From assembly GCA_023105745.1 (NCBI GenBank), contig JALGQZ010000004.1, forward strand, positions 43,318,437 through 43,382,436: a stretch of DNA of 64,000 nucleotides, in the 5' to 3' direction. Positions 1-12,144 of this stretch are shown here, piece after piece. This DNA comes from Austropuccinia psidii (Eukaryota; Basidiomycota; Pucciniomycetes; Pucciniales; Sphaerophragmiaceae). A model generated the notes under the pieces. The model was not told the origin of the DNA. It did not search any database and saw nothing but the letters and a program-made list of their open reading frames with translations. Numbering within the stretch: position 1 is the stretch's first letter; each line of letters starts with the position of its first letter. Made by a program: the position numbers and the translations under genes.

Positions 1-225
1 TAATAAGGTATACTTTAGATCTTAGGTATTGTATTAGTTATTATAGCTATTAACTTGATAATCAGTGCACCCCGGGCTTTCAGAAATGCTCACCAACACT
101 ATAACCCCATAGTAAAGCCCCAAAAACTCTTTTAAAACAATTATCTATGCTTGACAATGACTTCATAGCTATATATAAAGTTGTCAATACATCTATAATA
201 GCTTTATAATAGACTCAGCCTGACA
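1..225. repeat. Truncated LTR of family F
   Basis: This is the 3' part of an LTR cut by the window edge. It aligns by eye with the end of the solo LTR at 3755-5184: both contain a TGCACCC...GCTCACCA...ACTAT...TAGTA stretch and both end in CCTGACA (here at 219-225). No target duplication can be tested because the left end is outside the window. What follows at 226 is not an obvious primer binding site, so I cannot tell whether it is a solo LTR or part of a full element. Confidence 0.6.
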
Positions 226-897
226 GGCACCCTTGTAGCCATGATTCCCTTCCCACAAAATTGAATCTTTCCAATTCATTTTTTCTTTAATTCCTCATCA
301 TGTGCATACTTAAAAGTTTACATATGTAATTAAATTGAAAGATTACAGTACAAAACTTTAATTCTTAATACATCATGTAATACACACACACACATTTTGA
401 CATTTGAATTGAAAATACTTCAATGAATTATAGATTCTAAACTAGACACAACACCTCAATTTTAACACAAGAATTGCTGTTCAACACCCCATGTGGAGTG
501 AATTAAATGAAGGATTTGAGGATAATCAGATTTCTGTATGGAAAATACCAAAAAATAAAAGCTTGATTCAAGTTTCTTTAGTGTTGAGTTACAGAAAACT
601 TACTCAGAGGTGATCTCACCTGAATTCCTATGAGGAATTAAATGGTAGGATAATTGTTATGTGTTTATATGTTTTGAAAAAAAAGGTATAATAAATTCTA
701 TTGAATTTTTATCAAAAGATTCTTTGTTTTTGATATTTTCATTAACAATTTATTTTTAGATTTTGTTTCACATTTAAATCTTATTTTTATATTTAAATTT
801 TGTCTTCATATTCAAAAATAAATTTATTATTATTACTTTCAGCATATTCCAATTTTTAGGTTGTTTTGGGTATATGAAAATACTTTGAAGGCTCACA
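226..897 (-). repeat. Decayed family L LTR portion, mostly AT-rich sequence
   Basis: The last part (about 840-897) keeps the end of a family L LTR: a TTTGGGTATATGA-like stretch followed by AAGGCTCACA, as seen at 30111-30116 and 47411-47417. Upstream, ACACAACACCTCAATTTTAAC near 445 matches a stretch in the L2 LTRs (near 15110 and 23875). The LTR start was not found and the middle is too diverged to align by eye. A short CA run lies near 382-395. No gene is visible. Confidence 0.4.
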
Positions 898-2035
898 TTA
901 ACTCCCCAAAAAGAGAATATTAATTTTTAATATTTCTATTCATAGTGTTTCTGAATCTTCTGAGAAGTTTGGTTTCTTCAGGTATGTCCTTTTCCTCCAA
1001 AGATTTCTGAAAACGTATTCCCTTACCTCCTTCTAATTAGTCCTCAGTTTTTGTTACTTGAGAACTTTGGTGTTTTTCTAGTACCTGATGTTTCAACAGG
1101 AGGTATATTATGGGGAACTTTATTCCTCAAGAGAACTTTCTCAAAATCACCAGCTTTTTAAGGCCTCATTAAGCTTACTGTAAATATAAGTTGCTTATTT
1201 TTGAGCTCTTCAGATAATCATACTTCTACAGAATTTCATCCATGAAGAGCTTTAATTACAAAAGGTCTGCATAGGGGGTGTTCAGATTTTTGAATTCTTT
1301 AAGTTTTTTGAAGTTTGTAGTGGATGAAAGAAATAGGTTTCCTAATTTGAAGTCTGGAGTATCATGTGATTGATCCCATTTGTCTTTGGCATATGCAAAT
1401 GAGTCTGCCATGCATATTTCTTCATTATTTCTAGCTTTTTCTAGAATTAATTTAAGCTAGAAGATGTGGGATCTATTTGAACCAAATATTTCTTGAAAGA
1501 ATAATGGGGTAGCCTGGAATTCCATCCTTTAGCTAGAAGAGAAGGAGTCTGATTAGTACTGGCATGAAGATATGTCCTATATGCTAATGTCAGTGCAGGT
1601 AGAAGGGTACACCAATCATGGGTGAATAAATCAAAATCTTTGAGCTCAACACATAAACACAAAATCTTCTAACCATTTCTTCTAAGTTCTGTCTCATCCT
1701 TTTAGCTAGGTAATTTGTTTTTAGGTGGTGAGCTGCAGAGAAGGGCCAGTTTGTTCCAAACATTTGGTGAAGATTTTTCCATAGTTCTGAAATGAATTTG
1801 GGATATATATCACTAATGATTCTTGAAAATATACCAGTTAATGAAACTACTCTAATCCATATTGGAAAAGCTGTGACCATGGCCATATAATCTTTGTGAA
1901 ATGGTAATAAGATTGGAGTTTTACTAAATATAGTGAAAATACCTAGGCAGGAATTAGATCTTATCTCACCTCCTAGTGGTAGGCCAATTGCCCAATCAAT
2001 AAGAACAACCTCACAAGGTCTACCAGGATATTGAT
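898..2035 (-). pseudogene. Gypsy family L integrase fragment
   Basis: Remnant of the integrase end of a family L (Tf2-like gypsy) polyprotein, read on the minus strand. Reading down from 2035, it matches the L1 integrase core at 30828-31439: the PWEVVHMD-like start, the ISDRDPKF block (here ISDIYPKF), the AERMIQ block (here AKRMRQ), then HDWCTLLPAL and the KVGDLVLVSN-like C-terminal region near 1330-1400. Catalytic residues are altered and several stops and shifts break it. It abuts an LTR end at 897, in the order expected at the 3' end of a minus-strand element. It lies against a copia remnant at 2040, so one has truncated the other. Confidence 0.75.
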
Positions 2036-2039
2036 TTTT

Positions 2040-3749
2040 TATTAAAGTCTTTTTAAAGTTTAATTATTGGTAATATCCTTGGGAGCTTTTTCAGGTACAG
2101 TATCCATTACCCACCCTTTAGGTAAGTGAGTATTATTGGATCTTTTGATTTTTATTGAGGGTAGAAATGGGCTTTCAGGAGAAGATTTGTCTTGAATACT
2201 TTCAGCTTCAGAGGCGGTTTTGAAGGGAAGACATGAAGAGTTTTGAGGATAACTGATAGATGAATCAGATATGGATTAATCTATTGGAGAGTCTTGAATA
2301 TCATTGTTATTTTCTGATGGTTCATGCTAGATAGGAATGGCTTGATTGACTTCTTCTGGAGGATTCAAGGGGGTTGAGGGAATTAAGATGTTGTGAATGT
2401 TTAAATTGCTAGAAACAGAAGCATGATTCTTGTTTTTAATATGATCTTCATCATCAAACAAACAGTCATGAGTTATTTGGACTTTCTTCAGAATACTATT
2501 GTAGACACGGTAGTTTTTGTGGTTCTCAGTATATCCTAAGAAAAAACCTTTTGCAGCATGAGGAGTAAGTTTTGATTGAAGATTTGACTTATTGATGTGG
2601 ATAAAGACAGTGAATCCGAAAGGATGGATGTTGTCTAATTTAGGATCAGATCCAAAAATAAGCTTAATAGGAGTTTCAAAATTCACCGAAGATACTGCAG
2701 TTCTTTTGAGGAGATAAGTAGCAGTTGACACTGCTTCCCCCCACCAATGATGTTCTAAGTTTGAGTCACGAAGTAGGCAACGAAATATTTCCATCAGAGT
2801 TCTGTTCGCCCTCTCAGAAAAAGGGTTTTGTTGCGGAGTATGTGGAGCAGTGATTAAAGACTCACTTCCTTCTTGTCAAAGAAATTGTTGAAAGACATTG
2901 CTGATAAATTCCCCCCATTGTCGGAAAAAATTTTCTTAATATTGAGTCCAGTTTTATTCTCAATAATGGATTTGAAATTTTTGAATACCTCAAATTTTTT
3001 TGATTTGTGGGGAATAGAGGAAGTATAGCAATAACTTGAGTAACCATAAAGTATTTGAAGAATTTAACGATTGCCTCCTTTAGAGGGTGGAGTGATGGGA
3101 CCACAAATATCCATGTGAAGAACCTCTAGAGGGTGCAAACATCAGGAAAGGAACCATTGAAAGGTAATATATTAGATTTTGCTACAATTCATGATTCAAA
3201 CCTGATTTTAGAGAAATCTACCTCTGGAAACAGATGCAAAGCATACTTATTACTTGGATGTCCCAGTGATTGATGGATTGTGAGCGCGTTGATGTCTTTT
3301 TTAGCAAAAGTTTAAACAAGAGGTACCAAAGGAATGGCTATAGAATTGTTTAAAATACTTCCTTCCAAAATGGTGAGCCCATTTTCATCGCACAGTTGAA
3401 TTTTGCTTCCCTTTCCAGAAAGAGAGCAACCTTTTCGCAGAAATGGAGAAAGTGAGATTAAGGGAGTAGTGATGGAAGGAACGATGAGAGAGTTCTTCAG
3501 ATGAACAATACTTCCATCAGCTGCAGTTATTGCAGCTGTTCCAAAGCCCTCGGCATTTATCATAGTTTTATCTGCTTGTTGCAAGGCCGCACGAGTTTCA
3601 GTAAAGGAGACAAACCTCTCTGAGCTTTTGAAAAGGGAGTGGGATTCACCGCTATCTAGAATAAAATGATCTTCCCTAATGATATTTACTCTTCCAGGGG
3701 CGTCTTGGATGCAATATACCCTAGGATGATGGCAGGTATTGTCATTGTT
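2040..3749 (-). pseudogene. Ty1/copia polyprotein remnant (protease and integrase)
   Basis: Decayed copia pol on the minus strand. Near 3640-3660 is a pepsin-like protease motif, LDSGES, in place of LDSG[AT][ST]. From about 3110 down to 2830 the integrase core can be followed across frames: an NKTG segment, then FSDNGG with its catalytic Asp, then a broken ERANRT-like block. The 155-codon ORF at 2327-2794 is the integrase C-terminal part, with WWGEA, NRTPVS-like, HPFG and KGFFLGY motifs typical of copia. Toward 2060 the linker KGWV...VPEKAP is present, but reverse transcriptase and RNase H are missing. Its gag end lies beyond the inserted LTR, at 5190-5450. Confidence 0.82.
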
Positions 3750-3754
3750 GTTTT

Positions 3755-5184
3755 TGTCAGCCTGTGACTCAAAACCAGAGCACAAGCATGACAGCCAAAA
3801 TACCATAAACCAATGGTATAGCCAAAATACCACCAAAACATGGAACTGAGCCAAATTAGCTCAAAAGGTATCAAAAGAAAGAGGAAAATCACCTCTTCCT
3901 GAAAATATAAGTCCCATCACCATAGGACAAGAAATAACAAAGTTATTCCTGCTCAAAGTTATTGCTGAGCATAAACCTTAATTTTCACCTCTCATATAAA
4001 ATCTAGAAGGAGAGGCTTAACCCCATCAAATGGGTATTCAAAATGAAGCTCTAAGCCAGGGCTATCCAATGGTACTAGCCAAACTGAGCTAGCACCAGTA
4101 TTACTTGAGTTATGATCAAATTCAGACCAAATAAGGGTGAACAAAATATTCACCTCTCATCTAACTTTTACAGTTTTAGTGTGAGATACTTAAAGTGGGG
4201 TCTTTTTGGAAAGAGCACAATCAAGGCTATCTGATGGTGTCATCCATTTCCTCATATCTCAACTAGAACAGAAGTTATTGGCCAAACAAGCTTAATACAG
4301 CTTTTGCCCAAAACACACCAATGTATAAAAACACTTGTACATGGGATAACTTTGCCATATTTAATGATAACCATGTCAAGTTGGGTACCATTGTGTAGAG
4401 CTCATACAGGGCTATTCAATGAACCAACTTTGAGCTTGATATCTCAAAAACTGACAGAGTTATGACCATTTTAAGGTAAAAATCCCACCTGCTGTCGTAT
4501 ACAGCCTTACCATGGGATAATACCCTATAACCATGAATATGAGGTGTCAAATAGACAAAGAAGCATGTTTTTACATCAATACCTCATATGTCAGTCAATA
4601 CTGGGGTCCCATACAGTTTCTGTACAGCATTCTACGTGTCATACACGTCAGAATCAGGCTGCGAGGTCCCCAGATGAAAATTTTCACCCTGTATTGGTGA
4701 AAACCGCCCAGATGTGGTTTCAAAACCACATCTGAGCCCAATACAGGGTATACAGGCTGTTTGCAAACCACAAGCCTGTCATGAGGAGTGAAAAATCTTC
4801 ACTTCCTCTACGTGAAAAGGTCTAACAGCCTTTTCACCTCAATTTCAGGATAAAAGGAGGGCTTTTCACTGCCAAAAACCTATCCTCATCCTGATCTTGA
4901 ATAACCTATGTAGTAAACTGTCAAAAACAGTTTTACTCTTGGTTAAATAATCAGGTATAAATATAATCTTTAATTATTGTAGACTTTATTATTGTAATCC
5001 AACAGATAAAGCCTGCACCCAGGGTTCTCAATAGCACTCACCACCACTATTCCTCAATAGTAGAACCCTTTTATCCTATCATAAACCTTTATAAACCTCT
5101 TTTAAATCATTTTCTGCCGTGTCACATACACAGTTAAAGCTGTAATTAGCCTAGTTATACCTTTATCATAGTATCAACCTGACA
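3755..5184 (+). mobile_element. Solo LTR, family F, with GTTTT target duplication
   Basis: A 1,430-bp LTR bounded by TGTCAG (3755) and CCTGACA (ending 5184), flanked by a perfect 5-bp duplication, GTTTT at 3750-3754 and 5185-5189. It interrupts the copia remnant: protease lies to its left and the gag tail to its right. The same LTR type ends at 225. Orientation is inferred from similarity to family C LTRs read in their coding sense. Short ORFs inside are not credible genes. The internal domain of family F is not seen in this window, so its superfamily is unknown. Confidence 0.82.
4687..4748. repeat. Nested perfect hairpin in the F LTR
   Basis: Two inverted repeats sit one inside the other. 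The outer arms are CCCTGTATTGG (4687-4697) and its exact complement (4738-4748). The inner arms are 12 bases each, CAGATGTGGTTT (4709-4720) and its complement (4723-4734), separated by only two bases. The CCTGTATTGG arm also occurs as a hairpin in family C LTRs. Confidence 0.85.
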
Positions 5185-5189
5185 GTTTT

Positions 5190-5450
5190 CCTCCTCTTTT
5201 TTTTCTTTTTTAAATTATTCATGATTTCTTGCAATCCTGAAATTCTTTCAAAAGATGAGGATGCAACTGAAAACACTGATAGGAACTGTGTGAAGAATTT
5301 GGAGAGTGTTTACCATTCTTTCACCTTACACGTTTTCCAATATGTAGCGCTAAGGCATCAGGCACAGGTACCTCTTGATCCCTGGAAAGAGATAATTTGA
5401 CCTCACTAAGAATACTTTTGATAGTAGGGACCTTATTTTATAACTTTAAT
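5190..5450 (-). pseudogene. Copia gag tail, zinc-knuckle region
   Basis: Continuation of the copia remnant on the far side of the F LTR. On the minus strand, a frame contains KNGKHSPNSSHS followed by CFQLHP, resembling the KNGxHxPxxxHSxxxCFQLHP zinc-knuckle segment of rust copia gags. It is followed by a broken linker running into the AAAAC duplication edge, after which the protease side begins with an NNNDNTCHH stretch at 3749. The frame is disrupted and the gag start is lost toward the minisatellite at 5478. Confidence 0.55.
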
Positions 5451-5477
5451 TCTTGATAGAGATTTTTTTGACAAAGG

Positions 5478-6080
5478 ATGCCATTTGTGGCATTATAAAT
5501 TATAATTCCATTTGTGGTATTTATAATGCCATTTGTGGAATCAATAATTTATGACCATTCATGCCAATTTTAAGGTCATTATAAATGGAATGAATGGCCT
5601 TAAAAATGCCATTAATGGAATTGTTAATGTCATTTTTGGCCTTAACAATGCCACAAATGGCATTATTAATGCCACAAATGGAATTGTTAATGCCATAAAT
5701 GGCATTATTAATTCCATCAATGGAATTTTTAATGCCATTTATGGTATTGTTAAGGCTATTCATGCCATTGTTGAGGCCATTGATGGCATTTTTAAGGCCA
5801 TTCATTCCATTTTTAATGGCCTTAAAAATGGCATGAATGGCCTTAACAATGCCATTGTTGAGGCCATTTATGACATTGTTAAATGCATAAATGGCATAGT
5901 CAATGCCATAGAATTAGATTTAGGGATTTTTTTAATTCCAATTATGCCAATACTATGGCCATAAATGGAATCTATATGTCATTCTTGATGCCATTTATGG
6001 CATTATTATGTCATTTGTGATGCCATTTATGGTACCTTTGATACCATAAATGTAACTTTCAATGCCAAAAATGGAATTTC
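5478..6080. repeat. Palindromic minisatellite (about 21-bp unit)
   Basis: About 600 bp of degenerate repeats built on GGCATT-NTT-AATGCC, with a period near 21 bp in the centre. Each unit is nearly its own reverse complement, so both strands carry long repeat-derived ORFs: 137 codons on + (5551-5964) and 94 codons on - (5521-5805). Both translate to seven-residue repeats of the type INGIxNA. The ORFs are explained by the repeat structure and lack any other sign of coding. Toward 5950-6080 the array thins into scattered ATGCCATT words. Confidence 0.9.
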
Positions 6081-7810
6081 AACTCCCACTCCTCATAAAT
6101 TATATTCTTAATTCAATTGATGTCATAAATTGCATTTTCAAGTTAATTACAAACATAAACAAAAAAAACATAAAAAAGGGAATTTTTGGGCCTACAATTG
6201 TCCTGGCAAAAAAAATCCCCAAATTTTGGGCTTCTGGTTTTTTATTCTCAAGATTTTGCCCTTTATTTTCAAAAGAAATTATAGAAGTTCATAAGTGGGA
6301 ACATATATAATGATTTTTTTTTGAAAAAATAGGCCATTTTGCCAAATTTGGCCAAAAAAAGATATGAAAAATTTATTGATATTGACATCCCATGTCGGGA
6401 AAAATATGGCAAGAAAAAATTGAAAAAAACCTCAAAGCTGATCCTGAGGAATTTCTTTTGAAAATAGGGTAACTTATGTGTTTTGGCCATAAATTGGTAA
6501 AAACACATAAGGGCTTATGTGTTTTTACTAAAAGGTTATGTAAATTATGACACTTTATTATTGTTACAAAGAAATAATAAAAGAATAAAAAATTGTTATT
6601 TAATAATAAAAAAAAATTTGTAACAATAATATTACCAATATTGAAGTTATATATTAATATGAAGAATATTTATATTAATAATAAAAGGAAAATTAATATA
6701 AAAGATGAAAAAAACTACTTTTGACACTTAGTATAGTAATTTTGAGTTAATCTATCCCTAAAAATGTAAATAAAACTTATTTAAATTGTATTTACAGTTA
6801 AAAATAATAGAAATTACAAATATTCTTGTTTTTATGTGGAATTAGAGATTTATAGAGAAATTTAGGAAAAAAAAAAGTGATTATTAAAATCAATATGATC
6901 TTTGGTCTTTAATTAGATAATAGATTTCTATATAAATAATACAGAAATGATCCTTTGATTTAATGTTTTTGTTCCCTCCAAGGGGGAAATAGAGGTAAAA
7001 AGAGCTGTATTTATATTGCAATATTCCCTCCCACAGTCCAGAAGACCTATATTAGACGTGTAAAGATGGAATTCACTGGAATTGATCAGTTGTTTAAGGT
7101 TTATTTATTATTACATCATAATTAAACCATTGTATCTCATTATTACGCCATTATTTAGAGTTGTCACTATAAGTCTAAATTTGCTGAAATAATAGGCTTT
7201 TCAGAAGGCTGAAATTTGTGTATTTTATTAGTTTTAATCATAATAAACTAGTATTAACTACTTTCATCACTTATATGACTGTTAAGCTTAAATTAAGATT
7301 ACAGTGAGTTATCATAAATGATCAATTTTAAGCTTAAACTTTGATCATTAATAGCTTTTGAGCTATACATGCTAAAGCCATTCAGAGAGTCAATTCTGAT
7401 AACTTATAATGTGATTATGTAAATACCAAGAGAATTTAATTACATCATCAAAAACCTATTTTTGATGATTTTTCTTGTAGCTCATCTTTTCTGTCAAAAT
7501 TTACTATTTTAAACTTCAAACCATGATTTCAAGGCTTTATACCTTGAATATGAAGATAAAAATTACATTGTTCTTTAAGTATGTGCTAGTAAGATCTGAA
7601 TATCTAATCTTCTTTAAGCTTGGACCTCTTTCCTTACAAATTGGTCAACAGCTATAGCAATTTTGTTCAATAAAACCTTACAAGTTATAACCTTGTTTAT
7701 AGCTTTTCAGATAACTTTATATATGTATTCTTAAATTAATAGGTTTGTAACTTTATTTTTTGGCTCAACTTTCTATCATGTATTTTTCAAGAGATATGAG
7801 CTAAAAATCA
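6081..7810. other. AT-rich intergenic sequence with one dispersed repeat
   Basis: No gene recognised. A segment at about 6545-6705 (ACTTTATTATTGTTAC, TTTAATAATAAAAA, AACAATAATATTAC) recurs at about 59545-59705, so at least this part is a dispersed repeat, possibly an unrecognised LTR. Short ORFs (6062-6310, 6269-6508) are low-complexity. The rest holds long A and T runs and nothing I can name. Confidence 0.5.
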
Positions 7811-7847
7811 TGAATATATGCACTGATCATAAAAGTGCATATATTCA
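7811..7847. repeat. Perfect 14-bp inverted repeat
   Basis: TGAATATATGCACT at 7811-7824 is exactly complementary to 7834-7847, with a 9-base spacer. It resembles in composition the ATATATGCAT hairpin found near the end of family L LTRs, but no LTR is evident here. Confidence 0.8.
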
Positions 7848-7872
7848 GGTTGTTTCCTTAAGTATTGACTTG

Positions 7873-8180
7873 ACAGATATTACATAAAAATGCTATATGT
7901 GTAATTATTCATGGGGAATCCAATTGTGCAATTTATTTTACATGTTTATTAATTGTTTTATGATATAATCAAGGATTTATGCCTTTTTATGGCATTATTA
8001 CCCATTGATCAGTAAATATTGTCTTTACAGATATTACATAAAAATGCTATATGTGTATTTTACCATAATAAATATAATGGTGCAATTTATTTCACATTTT
8101 TATTGATTAGATTCAGAGATAATCACGAATTCATGCCTTTTTATGGCATTTTTATTTATTTTAAGATAATAATTTTAATT
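7873..8180. repeat. Two-copy tandem duplication, 154-bp period
   Basis: The first 31 bases of each copy (7873 and 8027) are identical, and GCCTTTTTATGGCATT recurs at 7981 and 8135, giving the same 154-bp offset at both ends. The middle is moderately diverged. No coding content. Confidence 0.85.
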
Positions 8181-8289
8181 CTTATTATTAGAATTAGTAT
8201 TGTAAAGTTGTTTTGTGACCTTTTTGGATATTTGGTCATATCTCAAAGGCTCACAAAGTCATGTCTTCCTCCCAGGTCTTCTAAGAAAG

Positions 8290-8564
8290 AGTAATTTGAT
8301 GAATATAAATGATCAACCATCCTTCTTAAAGCTCTCCAGGGAAAATTTCATTAATTAGTCTCTGAAAATGTGAAGGTGAATTTCTGATATCAAAGGGAAT
8401 CCTCAAGTATTGATACACTCCAGAATGAACAAGAATTCTCAATTATTTTATTGCTCCTTGTTTCACTACATATTTGTGAAATCCTTTCAGAACATCCATT
8501 GTGCTGATGTAAATTGCTTGAGATATTTGTGTAAGGGAAATTTGGGTTTTTGGTATGAAGTACC
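8290..8564 (-). pseudogene. Family L reverse transcriptase fragment
   Basis: Minus-strand remnant matching the RT region of L1 (about 32690-32960) and L2 (about 18060-18330). The fragment covers the segment around the YIDD box, here mutated to YIHQ, then the block upstream with the GIYEYL-like and FHQ-like stretches in broken frames. It ends where the L LTR at 8565 begins. I could not find its continuation after 10332. Confidence 0.65.
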
Positions 8565-10332
8565 TGTGAGTCTTGAGGTATATTTTACATTACGTTGATA
8601 TTCCACAATTGATATTAAAAGAAATTATGGAATGTACATAACCCATAAGTCACTCATATATCCAAAATGTATTATTTCTTATAAAGGAAAATATGAATAA
8701 CTTTTTTTGGAGTAAGTGAATCCATTCTTTTAAGACAAAATTTGGATTATGCACAAAAATTCACCTTTTTTTCATTTTAATACAAAAATGATGGTATTGT
8801 GAAGAATTGAATGTTACATACAAACTAAGAATAGTTTTATGCATGTTTTTGAAACTTGGAATTAGCTTATTGTTTCATAAAGCTTTGGTTCAACCTTGGT
8901 GGATATCAGTCTTGAAATGTGAATTACTATTTTGACATGAAAATAGCTAAGGGGGGCAAAAGACATCAAAGAGACCAGGGTACCCAAATTTGTAGGAATC
9001 TGAGACATTGAAAGCTCCAAAATTTAGATTCATGTCTGCTACTTGCTGAATTGGTTTGAACCTTGTGAGAACCTTGTTACCAAGTTAATATCCCATTAAA
9101 TCATGAGAAATTAGCAAATAAGCTACAATTTTGACATGACAAGGAGGTAATGCGCAAGTCTGAATCCTCTAAAAAAGTCAATTATACATGAGTATCCATG
9201 GATAAAACAAAAAAGAGTAATTGAAACCATTTTTGCACTAGTATAAATGAACCTACCTTTTGGCAACCAGCTGTCATGATGCTATTTGCTTAGATCATGT
9301 AGAAAATGAGGTAAAAATTCAAGTATTCATTAAAAATAAGATTATTAATTCATTCTTTTGAAGCTTGAAGATCTGATTAAAGAATTTTTAATCCTCACTA
9401 AAAGAAAAAAATAGTTATGAATTAATAGTCAAAACCAACAGTTTTACTTGCAGTCCAATTTTGATGATTTAACATGAAACACTGAATCCTCAAAAATTCA
9501 CATAAAATACAAACTGCTATGAAATTTCCAATAAAATTGACAAAGTTGATAAAAAACTTTTTATTTTAAAAGGAAGGAAGATTTAAAGTATTAACTCCTT
9601 TATTTCTCAACCATAAATTTGTTGGTAGGTATGTAATATGTCTTAAGTAAGTAATTGTAATAATATTATGTGACTAAAACTAATTTAATAAATTAAAAAT
9701 TAAGGTAAATGGATTCTTGCTCACTGTTTATTCACTTTTCTCCATGGAACACCTCTTTTGGAATTTATAGACTTGAAAGGTCCCTATTATTGCTTTTTTA
9801 TTTCAGAGAAAATCTCATCATTCAGCTCAACTACTTATACCCCCAGTAAGTATTGGTGAAAATAATTATTACCATTCTTATATTTACATATGAAGAAGAA
9901 AGTTGTTAAATAAGATAAATCACTATTTTCAATATTTTGTAACTATGAATTGTTTTATTTCTGTTTTACATCAACTGTAAATCCTTTAAATCTACTAATT
10001 ATCTTTCAAGTCACTCTACCAGATCTTTTCAAGGTGTTTTGGAGTAATATTGAGTGATTTGATAAGCTATTAAAGTTTCTCTCTAATATTTTTAGTTTTA
10101 TTAAATAATAGAAAATAATTTTAATTATGAATTCTTCTTGTAATTGATTCTAGTAGACAATTTCTGCTTACTGTTATAATCACTAGTAGTGCATAATACA
10201 TAGAATAAATGCTTAAGAAATTAATAATTTGTTTGTGGCCATGATAAACTTATTTGTTATATTTTCTGAGACCAGTCATAGTAGTATTGATTAATAGAAA
10301 AATTATAAAGAGTTTTGTAAGAAGATTGTACA
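8565..10332 (+). mobile_element. Family L LTR, probably solo
   Basis: Starts with TGTGAGTCTTGAGGTATATTT, the reverse complement of the end of the L1 LTRs, and can be followed through the conserved ATAACCCATAA, GGTGGATATCAG, CATCAAAGAGA and ACCAAGTTAATAT segments. It ends near 10332 in a diverged GATTGTACA where other copies have CTTACA. The body is diverged from the L1 LTRs, so this is an old copy. No clear target duplication: GTACC precedes it and is not repeated after the end. The right boundary is uncertain by about 10 bases. Confidence 0.75.
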
Positions 10333-10439
10333 CTACATATAGGGATAAGGACAGTTTTATATATTTGATATCATGTATCATTGGCGGGGGCACTATGCCA
10401 AAAAAGCATTTGAAAGAATAAAAAGGGAGAAATTTGCTG

Positions 10440-11028
10440 ATAATTGAGAAAAATAAATGCTATTGACAAAATGAAATTGAAACTCAAATAGCTTGATGAA
10501 AAAATCAGGTATAATTGAGACATATCAAGGTGAAATCAATATCAATAGTTTTTGAGGGATAAAAATGACAGAGTGAAATTATTATGGAAAAAATAAATAG
10601 TAGTTGGAAAAATAATTCATTTAAGTTGAATTTAAATAGATTCTTGAGGAAATAAATCAATTAATCAATATCTTGATATTCTGAATCCATGAATAAATGT
10701 CTTTATGAGTTAAATATATTTTAACTAAAAACATTCCCCCAAAACATAATAAATTAAAATAAATAGATCTGATAAGACCTGAATTTCACACAAGAGAGAG
10801 ATGATAGTATATGAAGTATTTGATGGATAGAGCTAAATGGTCATGAGGAATTATAAGCAGTATAGTAATGAAATTTAAAATATTGAAGTGAGTGAGATTA
10901 AAATTGATGAGAGAATAATAATATAATTAAGATCATGCAGCAATAATAGTTGATGAATGAGTGAATCAAGATTGAGGAAATGATAAATAATTTAAGATGA
11001 AATTATTATTTAATTTATATAATGTTTT
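10440..11028 (-). repeat. Family C 5' leader remnant, minus orientation
   Basis: A-rich, TCAAT/TTGAGG-rich sequence closely resembling the untranslated leader of element C (42453-43231), including GATGAATGAGTGAATCAAGA-like and GATGAGAGA stretches in the same order and orientation. It leads straight into an LTR at 11029, as in element C. No gag is attached on its left side. Confidence 0.6.
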
Positions 11029-11727
11029 AGGCACTATTCGAAGTGAAAAGAGCCCGGAACTTAAGGAATTGGACTCCCTTTCAGAGGGCTCAGATGAAAT
11101 GAGAATAATACTTAATTAGTGTAAGAAATAAGTAATATTGATCCAGCTCAAATCAAATGCATTAATAAGAAATAAAAAAAGAGAGATGACCAAATTCAAG
11201 CCCAAATATATTCTTTGAACCTTTCAGAAATAAGAAAAAGGTTAAAAAGGATATGGCCACCAAAACTCCACTGAACATTTGCAGGAAGGCTAAGACTGCG
11301 TCATAATTAAAATTAAAACTCTTAAAAGGTAAGGATAAAATATAATAAAAGATTAACAAAATGTATTTATGAACTGGGTAAAAACTCCCCATAGGAAGGA
11401 ACAGGGGATGTTATATGTCATAACCTACCAGCCCTGGTCCAAGGAGGGCAGTTCTTCTGAAAAATATCAATTTTCAGACAGTACAGGCCCTTTATGGATT
11501 CATGGGCACTGTACAGGAGGTTTGCAAAGTCTGGCTGATATTAAAGTTCCATATTTGTGGATCTAGAGCTGTATTTGGTGAATCCAGCCTGTATAGGAAG
11601 TGTCAGGCTGAATTCAGGGAATAAAAAGTATATAAGTGTTTCAAATAAGGACTTTGGAAGCGATATGCTCCTACACCAAGTTTCTTTGATTTGTTGGTGA
11701 GTTTGAGTGGGTGTAAGGCTGTGAACC
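11029..11727 (-). repeat. Family C LTR remnant, minus orientation
   Basis: Aligns in order with the LTRs of element C: GAAGTGAAAAGAGCC near the start, GGGCTCAGA, GGATATGGCCACCA with ACT...CTGAACA, AACTGGG...CCCC, the CAGCC[CT]TGG block, TGTATTTGGTGAATCC, and a final GGCTGTGAA near 11727. The length (about 700 bp) matches the 716-733 bp of the C LTRs. Many substitutions indicate an old copy. Confidence 0.7.
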
Positions 11728-11743
11728 CTTTATCTGTGGTAGT

Positions 11744-12144
11744 TACTATGACAGCCAGGCTGATTCTCTCATATACCAGCCCCTCTCTCTCCCTCTGTTT
11801 TCCCTTTCCCCAGTTAATTGATATATTGAACTCATTATTCATTATGGTTAATTGCTACTCAGGAGAAGTATATTCTTAAAGATCAAGTTATTAATAGCCT
11901 TCCCCCACCTCTTCAGTGAAAATTGGGTGACTATATCATAATAATCCTTCCTGTATTTTTTGTGAGAGGGAAAAACAGTAGATGCTGGACATGTTTGTGG
12001 CTGGCTCTTTTTTTATTTCCCATTGCTGAATTTTTTAATATGAACTTCTTATTTATCTTATAAATATTTTCTGCGTTTGAAAATATTTTAGTTCTCATCC
12101 TTTTTCTCAGGCCACTCAAAGTGAGTCCATTTCCCTGAGTGACA
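11744..12144 (+). repeat. Family C LTR remnant, plus orientation, internally deleted
   Basis: Begins with TGACAGCC (about 11745) and contains CATATACCAGCCCCTC, CCCCAGTTAATTGATATATTG, GTGGCTGGCTCTTT and a final CTGAGTGACA at 12144, all in the order of the C LTR read in its coding sense. It is about 300 bp short of a full LTR. It is the 5' LTR of the degraded C copy whose gag follows on the + strand. Confidence 0.7.

Noticed and set aside
5551..5964. 137-codon + strand ORF with heptapeptide repeats as a gene
   Set aside because: It is produced by the palindromic minisatellite; the opposite strand is open too, and there is no other coding sign.
8565..10332. Target duplication for this LTR
   Set aside because: GTACC on the left has no convincing partner on the right because the right end is decayed.
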